Part shown: one piece after another, positions 1 through 5,899 of the stretch | How the letters are laid out: every line of letters begins with the position of its first letter | How positions within the stretch are numbered: the first letter of the stretch is position 1 | NCBI GenBank assembly: GCA_018895795.1 | Contig: JAHINZ010000407.1 | Coordinates: 1 to 5,899 of the forward strand | DNA from: Alphaproteobacteria bacterium | Lineage (GTDB): Bacteria > Pseudomonadota > Alphaproteobacteria > Caulobacterales > Caulobacteraceae | Direction: 5' to 3' | Length of the DNA: 5,899 nucleotides | The notes under the pieces: model-generated | Database searches by the model: none | The model's input: only the letters and a program-made list of their open reading frames with translations | Told to the model about the DNA's origin: nothing | Made by a program: the position numbers and the translations under genes

Positions 1-1181
1 CGGCCGACGAAGGCCGGGGCGAGGCCCAGCTCGACGCCCAGGGCGCGGACCTCGTCCTTGAACAGTTCGCGCAGCGGCTCGACCAGCTTCAGCTTCATGA
101 AGTCGGGCAGACCGCCGACATTGTGGTGGCTCTTGATCACCGCCGAGGGGCCGCCGCGCGCCGACACGCTTTCAACGACGTCGGGATACAGCGTGCCCTG
201 GGCCAGGAAGTCGGCGCCGTCGATCTTGCCGGCCTCGCGGTCGAAGATGTCGATGAACTTGCCGCCGATGATCTTGCGCTTGGTCTCCGGATCGCTGACC
301 CCGGCCAGGGCGCCCAGGAACTCGGCGCCGGCGTCCACATGGATCAACGGGATGTTGTAGTGATCCCGGAACAGGGTGACGACCTGGTCGGCTTCATTGT
401 GGCGCAGCAGGCCGGTGTCGACGAACACGCAGGTCAGTTGGTCGCCGATGGCTTCATGGATCAGCACGGCGGCGACCGAGCTGTCGACCCCGCCCGACAA
501 ACCGCAGATCACCTTGCCGGCTCCGACCTGGGCGCGGATCTTGCCGACCATCTCCTGGCGGAAGGCGGCCATGGTCCAGTCGCCCTTCAGGCCGGCCAGC
601 TTGAGGAAGTTGCGATAGATCTGCGTGCCGTTGACCGTGTGGACCACCTCGGGGTGGAACTGCACCGCGTAGATCTTGCGGGCGTCATTGGCGATGGCCG
701 CGAACGGCGCGCCGTTCGAGGTGGCGATCACCTCGAAGCCTTCGGGGATGGCGGTGACGCGGTCGCCGTGGCTCATCCAGACGGTTTCCACTCCACCGAC
801 GCCCGCCAGGCCTTCGAACAGCGGGCTGGCCTTGCCGATGGTCAGTTCGGCCCGACCGAACTCGCCGGCGTGACCGCCCTCGACCTTGCCGCCCAGCACG
901 TCGCACAGCAGTTGCTGGCCATAGCAGATGGCCAACAACGGCACGCCCAGCTCGAACAGCTTCTTGCCGATGCGGGGGCTGTCGGCTTCCAGCACGCTGG
1001 CGGGACCGCCCGACAGGATGATGGCCGACGGCGCGTAGGCATCGACCAGCGCCTCGGCCTTGTCGAACGGATGAATCTCGCAATAGACCCCGGCCTCGCG
1101 CACCCGGCGGGCGATCAGTTGGGTGACCTGGCTGCCGAAGTCGACGATCAGAACGCGCTGGTGGTGGGCGGGGGCGGTCAT
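1..1181 (-). CDS. guaA: GMP synthase (glutamine-hydrolysing), C-terminus cut by window edge
   Basis: The enzyme converts XMP to GMP using ATP and ammonia released from glutamine, the last step of de novo GMP synthesis in the cytosol. The frame is open from the ATG at 1181 to the window edge, giving 393 complete codons of a protein that is usually about 520 residues. The N-terminal class I glutamine amidotransferase domain (about 8-198) has the nucleophile elbow AICYGQQ with Cys86 and the rest of the triad in QFHPE (His176, Glu178). The ATP pyrophosphatase domain follows, with the P-loop LSGGVDSS (about 228-235). Its later part carries the GTLYPDVVES stretch (about 329-338) and KSHHNVGGLP (about 350-359), both typical of GuaA. 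The missing part is the C-terminal dimerisation domain. No other in-frame start lies just upstream, so ATG 1181 is favoured although its Shine-Dalgarno is slightly distant. It lies downstream of guaB, the preceding pathway step, with two unrelated genes and a repeat in between. Confidence 0.98.
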   Translation of the reverse strand, partial: MTAPAHHQRVLIVDFGSQVTQLIARRVREAGVYCEIHPFDKAEALVDAYAPSAIILSGGPASVLEADSPRIGKKLFELGVPLLAICYGQQLLCDVLGGKVEGGHAGEFGRAELTIGKASPLFEGLAGVGGVETVWMSHGDRVTAIPEGFEVIATSNGAPFAAIANDARKIYAVQFHPEVVHTVNGTQIYRNFLKLAGLKGDWTMAAFRQEMVGKIRAQVGAGKVICGLSGGVDSSVAAVLIHEAIGDQLTCVFVDTGLLRHNEADQVVTLFRDHYNIPLIHVDAGAEFLGALAGVSDPETKRKIIGGKFIDIFDREAGKIDGADFLAQGTLYPDVVESVSARGGPSAVIKSHHNVGGLPDFMKLKLVEPLRELFKDEVRALGVELGLAPAFVG

Positions 1182-1191
1182 GGGCGATGGG

Positions 1192-1196
1192 TCTCC
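1192..1196 (-). promoter_or_regulatory. Probable ribosome binding site of guaA
   Basis: GGAGA on the minus strand ends 10 bases before the guaA ATG. The spacing is longer than the usual 5-8 bases. It is nevertheless the only purine-rich match between the repeat and the start codon, and no other in-frame start codon fits better. Confidence 0.45.
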
Positions 1197-1213
1197 GGCG
1201 TTCGAATAGTCTG

Positions 1214-1266
1214 CCCTTCTCCCCTCGCGGGAGAAGGTGTCAGCCGCAGGCTGACGGATGAGGGGT
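1214..1266 (+). repeat. Palindromic repeat unit, copy A
   Basis: This unit holds two hairpins. The outer one is CCTTCTCCC (1215-1223), a 5-base loop, and GGGAGAAGG (1229-1237), a perfect 9-bp stem. The core one is GTCAGCC (1239-1245), loop GCA, and GGCTGAC (1249-1255), a perfect 7-bp stem. The conserved tail CGGATGAGGGGT follows at 1255-1266. Confidence 0.9.
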
Positions 1267-1311
1267 CGCGCCTCGATCGGACGGCCGGCCGGCGACGCTT
1301 CGAGCGCCGAA

Positions 1312-1362
1312 ACCCCTCATCCGACCGCTTCGCGGCCACCTTCTCCCGCAGGGGGAGAAGGG
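1312..1362 (-). repeat. Palindromic repeat unit, copy B (inverted)
   Basis: Read on the minus strand, this copy has the same outer hairpin (9-bp stem 1339-1347 with 1353-1361) and the same tail as copy A. Its core hairpin is different: GGCCGC, loop GAA, GCGGTC. As minus-strand RNA this forms six pairs including one G-U wobble, while on the plus strand the corresponding position is an A-C mismatch. It abuts the 3' end of the methyltransferase gene. Confidence 0.88.
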
Positions 1363-1364
1363 TT

Positions 1365-2633
1365 TCAGGTTCGTTCCAGCACGGCGGCGAAGAAGCCGTC
1401 GGTGCCGGCATTATGGGGAGTCAGGCGCAGATAGCCGTGCTCGGACACGTGCTCGGCCACGGCGTCCATGGCGATCGGCTTGACGGCGAAGTCGGGCCGG
1501 CGCGCCAGGAAGGCGGCGACGCGGTCCTCGTTCTCCTCGATCAGCAGCGAGCAGGTCACATAGACGAGGCGCCCGCCGACCTTCACGAAGTCGGCCGCGT
1601 CGATCAGCACGCTGTCCTGCTCGATCTGACGCTTGGCCAACTGATCGGGCGACAGCCGCCACTTGGCGTCGGGGTGACGGCGCCAGGTGCCCGAACCGGT
1701 GCAGGGCGCGTCGACGAAGACGACGTCCAGCTTGCCCTCCAGGCCCTTCAGCGGCTCGGCCTCGATCGGCGAGCGGATCTGCAGATTGCGCACCCCGGCC
1801 CTCTGGCCGCGACGGATGGTGTCGGCCAGGCGGCGAGCGTCGCTGTCATGGGCGAAGATCTGGCCGGTATTGCCCATGGCCGCCGCCAGGGCGAGGGTCT
1901 TGCCGCCGCCGCCGGCGCAGAAGTCCAGCACTTGCTTGCCCTTGATCTCGCCGGCCACGGCCGCCGCGATCTGCGAGCCCAGGTCCTGCACCTCGAACCA
2001 GCCCTTGGAAAAGGCCGGCACGGCCTCGACCGAAGGCGTGCGGTCAGCCGCCTGGGGCGCGGGAATGCGGAAGGCGTTGTCGAGAACACCGGCCGGTTCG
2101 GCGCCAATCAACGCGACGGCCTTGGCGCCACGATCCGTGTCGGTCTTGATGGTGTTAATGCGCAGATCGACGGGGGCCCGCTGCGACAGGGCCGCCATCT
2201 CGTCGAGCACCGTGCCGCCCAGGGCGCGGGCCAGGAAGGGTTCGAGCCAGTCCGGATAGTCACCGGCCACTGGCGCGGGCGCGTCAGCCAGCGAAGCCGG
2301 CGCGGCCAGGGCCTTGATCTCGGCGTCCGCCAAAGCCCCCGGTCCGTGTTCCTCGCTGGCCATCTCGGCGACGCGCTCGGGCGACCAGCCCCAGACGAGG
2401 CCCAGAACGCCCAACACCACGCCGCGCGCCGTGCTGTCGCCCATCATGAAGCCCAGGGAGCGCTTGCGGCGCAGGGCGTCGAGCACCAGGCCGGACACGA
2501 AGGCCCGGTCCTTGGAGCCGGCATAGCGCGCGCTCTCGCCCCAACGCTTGAGCGCCATCTTCACAGGGAAATGCCGCGCCTCGATCTCGGCCAGAACCTC
2601 GATCGCCGCTGAAACCCGTCCACCGTCGCGCAT
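1365..2633 (-). CDS. RsmB/NOP-family SAM-dependent RNA (cytosine-5) methyltransferase
   Basis: This 422-residue protein is predicted to methylate a cytosine at C5 in RNA, probably 16S rRNA, using S-adenosylmethionine. The C-terminal half is a Rossmann methyltransferase with SAM-binding motif I DFCAGGGGKTLALA (about 237-250), motif IV DAPCTGSGTWRRHPDAKWR (about 308-326, Cys311) and motif VI VTCSLL (about 359-364, Cys361). The paired PC and TC cysteines are the hallmark of m5C RNA methyltransferases; the TC cysteine is the catalytic nucleophile and the PC cysteine helps release the product. The end, NAGTDGFFAAVLERT, is typical of the family. The helical N-terminal part (about 8-95) resembles a shortened NusB-like region. 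The frame extends 42 codons further upstream into the MAPEG gene, but that extension is arginine- and serine-rich and looks non-coding. ATG 2633, 4 bp after the MAPEG stop, is therefore chosen. It could be RsmB itself or a related paralogue, so no symbol is given. Confidence 0.93.
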   Translation of the reverse strand: MRDGGRVSAAIEVLAEIEARHFPVKMALKRWGESARYAGSKDRAFVSGLVLDALRRKRSLGFMMGDSTARGVVLGVLGLVWGWSPERVAEMASEEHGPGALADAEIKALAAPASLADAPAPVAGDYPDWLEPFLARALGGTVLDEMAALSQRAPVDLRINTIKTDTDRGAKAVALIGAEPAGVLDNAFRIPAPQAADRTPSVEAVPAFSKGWFEVQDLGSQIAAAVAGEIKGKQVLDFCAGGGGKTLALAAAMGNTGQIFAHDSDARRLADTIRRGQRAGVRNLQIRSPIEAEPLKGLEGKLDVVFVDAPCTGSGTWRRHPDAKWRLSPDQLAKRQIEQDSVLIDAADFVKVGGRLVYVTCSLLIEENEDRVAAFLARRPDFAVKPIAMDAVAEHVSEHGYLRLTPHNAGTDGFFAAVLERT

Positions 2634-2637
2634 GGTC

Positions 2638-3033
2638 TCAGACCACCATGGCCGCGAGGACCATCCCAAGACCGATGAAGGACAACAGCCAGACGATGGT
2701 TCGCGCGACGGGGACGCCGAACGCGTAGAGCGGCACGTAGATCGCGCGCGCCGCCACATAGAGCAGCGCGCCGTGGGCGGTCAGATAGCCGATGCGTCCC
2801 GAAAGATAGGTGACCACCACGGCGACCGCGAACAGCGGGAAGGTCTCACGGAAATTGGCGAAGGCGCGCTCGAGACGCCCCGCCATGCCCGTGAGCACGA
2901 TCGGCGTGTCGCGCGGGCCGACATTCCACTTCAGCCCTCGCTGGGGTTGCGCGGCGGCGGCGGCCCAAATCAGGTGGACCAGGCCGATCAGGACCGCGGC
3001 GGCAAGGAGTTGAAGTTCGATGGCGACCCGCAT
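2638..3033 (-). CDS. MAPEG-family four-helix integral membrane protein
   Basis: This is a 131-residue, very hydrophobic protein with four likely membrane helices at about 5-27, 62-79, 84-105 and 110-131. The longest polar stretch lies between helices 1 and 2 (about 29-60). The block RLERAFANFRETFPLFA (about 53-69) and the later RAIYVPLYAFGVPVARTIVW (about 96-115) match the MAPEG family, which includes microsomal glutathione transferase and prostaglandin E synthase relatives. Bacterial members of this size are mostly uncharacterised, so no substrate can be assigned. The start ATG 3033 lies only 3 bp after the guaB stop with no clear Shine-Dalgarno of its own, and its stop is 4 bp before the methyltransferase start. 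This implies co-transcription and probably translational coupling. Its length is normal for the family. Confidence 0.92.
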   Translation of the reverse strand: MRVAIELQLLAAAVLIGLVHLIWAAAAAQPQRGLKWNVGPRDTPIVLTGMAGRLERAFANFRETFPLFAVAVVVTYLSGRIGYLTAHGALLYVAARAIYVPLYAFGVPVARTIVWLLSFIGLGMVLAAMVV

Positions 3034-3036
3034 GAT

Positions 3037-4500
3037 CTAGACCGCGCTCGGATAGTTGGGCGCTTCGCGCGTGATCATCACGTCGTGGACGTGACTTTCC
3101 CGCAGGCCGGCGCCGGTGATGCGCACGAAGCGGGCGCGATGCTGGAACTCTTCGATCGTGGGCGCGCCCACATAGCCCATGGCGGCGCGAAGACCGCCGA
3201 CCAGTTGGTGCAGCACCGGGGCGATGGCGCCCTTGAACGGCGTCTGGCCCTCGATGCCTTCCGGCACCAGCTTGAAGCTGTCGGTGACTTCCTTCTGGAA
3301 GTAGCGATCGGCCGAGCCACGCGCCATGGCGCCCACCGAGCCCATGCCGCGATAGCTCTTGTAGGACCGTCCCTGGTACAGGAACACCTCGCCGGGCGCC
3401 TCTTCGGTGCCCGCGAACATCGAGCCCAGCATGGCGCTGCTGGCGCCGGCCGCGATGGCCTTGGCCAGGTCGCCCGAATATTTGATGCCGCCGTCGGCGA
3501 TCACCGGTGTGCCGCTGTCCTTGGCGGCGCGGACGGCTTCCATGATCGCGGTCAGCTGCGGCACGCCCACGCCCGCGACGATGCGGGTGGTGCAGATCGA
3601 GCCGGGGCCGATGCCCACCTTCACCGCGTCGGCGCCCGCGTCGATCAGGGCGCGCGCGGCGTCATAAGTGGCGATATTGCCCGCGACGATCTGGACGCGA
3701 TTGGCCTCGCGCTTCAGACGCGACACCGCCGCCGTGACCTGGCTGGAGTGACCGTGGGCGGTGTCGATGACCACCACGTCGACGCCGGCGTCCACCAGGC
3801 CCATGGAGCGCTCGAAGCCGGGATCCCCGACCGTCGAGGCCGCGCCGACCAGCAGCCGGCCCTTGTCGTCCTTGGCGGCCAGGGGGTGTGCCTGGGCCTT
3901 CTCGATATCCTTGACCGTGATCAGGCCGACGGCGCGATAGGCCTCGTCGACGACGATCAGGCGTTCGATCTTGTGCTTGCGCAGTAGCTCGCGCGCCTCG
4001 CGATGATCAATGCCCTCCCCGACCGTGATCAGGTTCTCGCGGGTCATCAGGGCCGAGGCCGGCACCTTGTCGTCGCCCTCGAAGCGCATGTCGCGGTTGG
4101 TCAGGATGCCGACCATCTTGCCGGTCTTGGCCTCGACCACCGGGAAGCCCGAGATCTTACGACGGGCCTTGATCTCGCGGATCTCGGCCAGGGTGGTGTC
4201 GGGATTGATGGTCAGCGGATTGATGACCATGCCGCTTTCGTAGCGCTTCACTTCGCGCACGTGGTCGGCCTGCTCGTCGACCGTCATATTGCGGTGCAGG
4301 ATGCCCATGCCGCCGGCCTGAGCCATGGCGATGGCGAGGCGGCTTTCGGTGACCGTGTCCATGGCGGCGGACACGAGCGGGATGTTCAGACTGATTTCAC
4401 GCGTGAACTTGGTCTCGGTCGTCACCTGGGTCGGCATGACGTCGGATGGACCGGGTTCGAGCAAAACGTCGTCGAAGGTGAGCCCTTCGCGAATCTCCAT
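3037..4500 (-). CDS. guaB: Inosine-5'-monophosphate dehydrogenase
   Basis: GuaB oxidises IMP to XMP with NAD+, the committed and rate-limiting step toward guanine nucleotides, as a cytosolic tetramer. The 487 residues match the usual length. The catalytic TIM barrel begins with LTFDDVLLEPG (about 7-17) and is interrupted by a complete CBS-domain pair (about 91-205, including GILTNRD and VGLITVKDIEK). The barrel resumes with the NAD-side VVIDTAHGHS (about 243-252). The active-site loop VGIGPGSICTTR follows, with catalytic Cys303 (about 295-306). Next come the IMP-binding DGGIKYSGD (about 337-345) and YRGMGSVGAM (about 383-392), and the flap pair Arg399-Tyr400. ATG 4500 is preferred over the in-frame ATG at 4512 for two reasons: GGAG sits 6 bases before 4500, and METP would be an unusual addition. 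The CBS pair is where purine nucleotides regulate many GuaB enzymes. It heads the block that ends with guaA. Confidence 0.98.
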   Translation of the reverse strand: MEIREGLTFDDVLLEPGPSDVMPTQVTTETKFTREISLNIPLVSAAMDTVTESRLAIAMAQAGGMGILHRNMTVDEQADHVREVKRYESGMVINPLTINPDTTLAEIREIKARRKISGFPVVEAKTGKMVGILTNRDMRFEGDDKVPASALMTRENLITVGEGIDHREARELLRKHKIERLIVVDEAYRAVGLITVKDIEKAQAHPLAAKDDKGRLLVGAASTVGDPGFERSMGLVDAGVDVVVIDTAHGHSSQVTAAVSRLKREANRVQIVAGNIATYDAARALIDAGADAVKVGIGPGSICTTRIVAGVGVPQLTAIMEAVRAAKDSGTPVIADGGIKYSGDLAKAIAAGASSAMLGSMFAGTEEAPGEVFLYQGRSYKSYRGMGSVGAMARGSADRYFQKEVTDSFKLVPEGIEGQTPFKGAIAPVLHQLVGGLRAAMGYVGAPTIEEFQHRARFVRITGAGLRESHVHDVMITREAPNYPSAV

Positions 4501-4505
4501 TGGAG

Positions 4506-4510
4506 TCTCC
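4506..4510 (-). promoter_or_regulatory. guaB ribosome binding site that decides the start
   Basis: GGAGA on the minus strand lies 5 bases before ATG 4500, close to ideal spacing. The motif falls inside the codons that would follow the alternative in-frame ATG at 4512. That ATG has no comparable upstream Shine-Dalgarno. Confidence 0.75.
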
Positions 4511-4523
4511 ATTTTGCGGCGCT

Positions 4524-4552
4524 CGTATAGCGGCGGGGTCCGGGTTTGTCGA
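4524..4552 (-). promoter_or_regulatory. Predicted housekeeping promoter of the guaB block
   Basis: On the minus strand, TCGACA (4547-4552, five of six matches to TTGACA) is separated by exactly 17 bases from TATACG (4524-4529). The -10 region reads GCTATACG and fits the GCTANA-type element described for Caulobacter housekeeping promoters. Initiation would be expected near 4516-4518, giving a leader of roughly 16-18 bases that still includes the guaB Shine-Dalgarno. The promoter lies in the 81-bp gap between the channel and guaB. No strong hairpin with a T run separates the two genes, so read-through from upstream is possible. I recognise no operator or riboswitch. Confidence 0.65.
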
Positions 4553-4581
4553 GGTGTTCGAGCCCGCTTGGGTCGATCCGG

Positions 4582-5628
4582 CTAGGACGAAGCCGTGGAG
4601 GCTTCCTCGAACAGCCGGTCCAGCGCCCCGCGTCCCAGCTTGGACAGCAGGACCAGGCCGTCGCCGGCTTCAATGGGGTGATCGGCGGCGGGCTTGGCGA
4701 TCACCGTGCCGTCCGGACGATTGATCTGCAGCAGGAACGCGGCCCCGGCCCGGCGTTCGATCGCGCCGGCCGTCAGCGTCCCGCCGGCGACCTCGCGCGG
4801 CACCACCAGGATTTCCAGGTCCAGGCCAAGCCGATCGAGGGCCTTGTCCAGGGTGGCGCCCGTCTGCCCCCCGCGGAAAATCTGCGCGATCTCGGGGAAC
4901 AGGATCAGCTCGGCGATCCGTTCGGCCCCGATGTGGGTGGGCAGCACCACGCGATCCGCGCCCGCCTGCAGAAGCTTGCCCTCGGTGGAGGGACGCTCGC
5001 CGCGCGCGATGATATGGAGCTTGGGGTTGAGGCTGCGCGCCGACAGGGTGATGAACACGTTGGCCGCGTCGTCGGCCAGCACCGTCGCCATGACCTTGGC
5101 GCGTTCGACGTGCACCGCCTTCAGCATCGCCTCGTCGGTGGCGTCGCCCTGGCGGCACAGATGTCCCAGGCTCAGGGCGTGCTGGGCGCGCGCCTCGTCG
5201 CGCTCGATGACCACCAGCTTGGAGCCCGCCGCCGCCAGCTCGCCGGCCAGCATCATGCCGATCCGTCCAAAGCCGCAGACGATGACATGGCCTTCAAGCT
5301 GATCGATGGTCTTTTCCACGCGTTTCCCGAAGAATTGCTCAAGTTGGTTGAGGGTCAGAACCTGGACCAGCGCGCCGGTGACGACGATGTTGCCGGTGCA
5401 GCCCAGGATCATCGTGGCCATGGTCAAGGCGTGCAAGTAGGCCGTATTGACCGGATGCACTTCGCCATAGCCCACCGTGAAGATGGTCAGGGTCACCATG
5501 TAGAGGGCGTCGCCGAGACTCCACCCGGCCAGGCCATAGCCCACCGTGGCGAAGGCCGCGACGACCAGCACGAACAGCACGGCATAGACGAGATTGCGCA
5601 TCGGACGCGAGAGCAGGTCTTTCAACAT
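4582..5628 (-). CDS. Two-TM potassium channel with cytoplasmic RCK (TrkA-N/TrkA-C) domains
   Basis: This 348-residue protein is predicted to be an inner-membrane K+ channel subunit working as a tetramer. TM1 spans about 12-34, the pore helix and filter about 38-56, and TM2 about 63-91. The selectivity filter is TVGYGE (51-56), the canonical K+ signature. After a short linker, an RCK_N/TrkA-N Rossmann domain starts at HVIVCGFGRIG (about 114-124, GxGxxG at 119-124). Glu142 (VVIERDE) at the end of the second strand and GDAT (161-164) fit dinucleotide or nucleotide binding. A TrkA_C-like module covers about 255-335. The architecture is that of MthK-type ligand-gated channels; the ligand (Ca2+, NAD(H), ATP or c-di-AMP) cannot be told from sequence. 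The ATG at 5628 lies 13 bp after the rlmE stop with only a weak GAGG that overlaps that stop. ATG 5601 is an alternative but would shorten the segment before TM1. Confidence 0.95.
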   Translation of the reverse strand: MLKDLLSRPMRNLVYAVLFVLVVAAFATVGYGLAGWSLGDALYMVTLTIFTVGYGEVHPVNTAYLHALTMATMILGCTGNIVVTGALVQVLTLNQLEQFFGKRVEKTIDQLEGHVIVCGFGRIGMMLAGELAAAGSKLVVIERDEARAQHALSLGHLCRQGDATDEAMLKAVHVERAKVMATVLADDAANVFITLSARSLNPKLHIIARGERPSTEGKLLQAGADRVVLPTHIGAERIAELILFPEIAQIFRGGQTGATLDKALDRLGLDLEILVVPREVAGGTLTAGAIERRAGAAFLLQINRPDGTVIAKPAADHPIEAGDGLVLLSKLGRGALDRLFEEASTASS

Positions 5629-5641
5629 CCGATCGCGGCCC

Positions 5642-5899
5642 TCACCGCCCCTTGAAGCCCGTCGCCACCAGGAACACTTCCGAGCTGTCGGCGCGGCTGG
5701 CCTTGGGCTTGTAGTGGACGACCTTCTCGAAGTTCTTCTTCAGTTGGGCGATGACATCGGCGGTCTCGCCGCCCTGGAAGGCCTTGGCGACAAAGGCGCC
5801 GCCGGGCTTGAGGACCTCGATGGCGAATTCGGCCCCCATCTCGATCAGGCCGACGATCCGCAGGTGGTCCGTCTCGCGGTGGCCGACCGTGTTGGGGGC
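5642..5899 (-). CDS. rlmE: 23S rRNA (uridine-2'-O)-methyltransferase RlmE, C-terminal 85 residues
   Basis: RlmE (FtsJ/RrmJ) methylates the ribose of U2552 in the A-loop of 23S rRNA in the 50S subunit, a late assembly step. Only the C-terminal part is in the window; the gene continues beyond 5899. The fragment opens with APNTVGHRETDHLR, which follows the catalytic Asp (SDMAPN) in the family. It then has LKPGGAFVAKAFQGGE with the catalytic Lys at fragment position 39, and SRADSSEVFLVATGFKG with the catalytic Glu at position 74. These are the last Lys and Glu of the K-D-K-E tetrad. The TGA stop at 5644-5642 is followed 13 bp later by the channel gene, so the two are probably co-transcribed. The fragment has no sign of decay. 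Confidence 0.95.
   Translation of the reverse strand, partial: APNTVGHRETDHLRIVGLIEMGAEFAIEVLKPGGAFVAKAFQGGETADVIAQLKKNFEKVVHYKPKASRADSSEVFLVATGFKGR

Larger units (their letters stand above)
1214..1362. repeat. Composite inverted intergenic palindromic repeat (two head-to-head units)
   Basis: Two copies of one unit face each other around a 45-base spacer (1267-1311). Three blocks are perfectly complementary between the arms: 1214-1224 with 1352-1362 (11 bp), 1227-1239 with 1337-1349 (13 bp), and 1255-1266 with 1312-1323 (12 bp). The spacer adds CTCGA (1272-1276) against TCGAG (1300-1304) and a central 10-bp palindrome CGGCCGGCCG (1282-1291). The entire element could therefore fold as one long hairpin or as several local ones. 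It ends 2 bp from the stop codon of the methyltransferase gene and lies 32 bp upstream of guaA. It resembles the REP/BIME-like repeats scattered between genes in Caulobacter and other GC-rich Proteobacteria; that family assignment is from memory. Neither terminal hairpin is followed by a T run on the minus strand, so it is not a classic terminator. It more likely affects mRNA stability or is a passive repeat. Confidence 0.9.

Noticed and set aside
685..1083. A 132-codon minus-strand frame inside guaA.
   Set aside because: It is an out-of-phase, Arg/Gly-rich translation of guaA; the guaA frame contains all catalytic motifs.
1182..1213. A separate guaA promoter around the sequence GACTATTCG.
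   Set aside because: The -10 match is weak and no -35-like element lies at 16-18 bases spacing; those positions fall in the repeat hairpin.
1215..1237. The 9-bp GC-rich hairpin upstream of guaA as a Rho-independent terminator.
   Set aside because: Neither it nor the matching hairpin at 1339-1361 is followed by a T run on the transcribed strand.
123..2612. An 829-codon open frame on the plus strand covering guaA, the repeat and the methyltransferase gene.
   Set aside because: It is antisense to two clear genes, runs straight through the non-coding repeat, and its translation is low-complexity Ala/Gly/Asp/His/Gln-rich sequence. This is the usual shadow of strong third-position GC bias.
2548..3987. 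A 479-codon plus-strand open frame opposite the MAPEG gene and guaB.
   Set aside because: It has no recognisable domain, a composition typical of antisense shadows, and spans two gene boundaries on the other strand.
4501..4581. A purine riboswitch or PurR-type operator upstream of guaB.
   Set aside because: The predicted leader is only about 16-18 bases and no aptamer-like structure or familiar operator palindrome is visible in the 81-bp gap.
4546..5655. A 369-codon plus-strand open frame opposite the potassium channel.
   Set aside because: It is fully antisense to a channel gene with clear motifs and has shadow-like composition.

Overview
The window is about 5.9 kb of GC-rich chromosomal DNA that is packed almost entirely with minus-strand genes. 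The protein sequences, the base composition and an intergenic palindromic repeat of the 'CCCCTCATCCG...CCTTCTCCC' type all suggest an alphaproteobacterium, most likely Caulobacter or a close relative. This assignment comes from recognition, not from a search.

All six genes read right to left. In transcription order they are: the 3' end of the 23S rRNA 2'-O-methyltransferase gene rlmE (5899-5642, cut by the window edge); a two-TM potassium channel with a cytoplasmic RCK/TrkA-N regulator (5628-4582); guaB, IMP dehydrogenase (4500-3037); a small four-TM MAPEG-family membrane protein (3033-2638); an RsmB/NOP-family RNA cytosine-5 methyltransferase (2633-1365); and guaA, GMP synthase (1181 to beyond position 1, so its C-terminus is missing).

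The genes appear to form two transcription blocks. rlmE and the channel are 13 bp apart and probably co-transcribed. A good sigma-70-type promoter lies in the 81-bp gap before guaB. guaB, the MAPEG gene and the methyltransferase gene are separated by only 3 and 4 bp, so they look like a translationally coupled operon. guaA follows after 183 bp with no convincing promoter of its own. guaB and guaA encode the two consecutive steps IMP -> XMP -> GMP, so the window is essentially a guaB...guaA purine operon with two unrelated genes inserted between the steps.

The most distinctive non-coding feature is a 149-bp composite inverted repeat (1214-1362) that fills most of the gap before guaA. It consists of two head-to-head copies of one palindromic unit. 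The flanks are conserved, but the central hairpins differ in sequence while both keep a stem, which suggests that the structure is what is maintained. I see no evidence of an undescribed multi-gene system; apart from this repeat and the gene order, the region is ordinary core genome.
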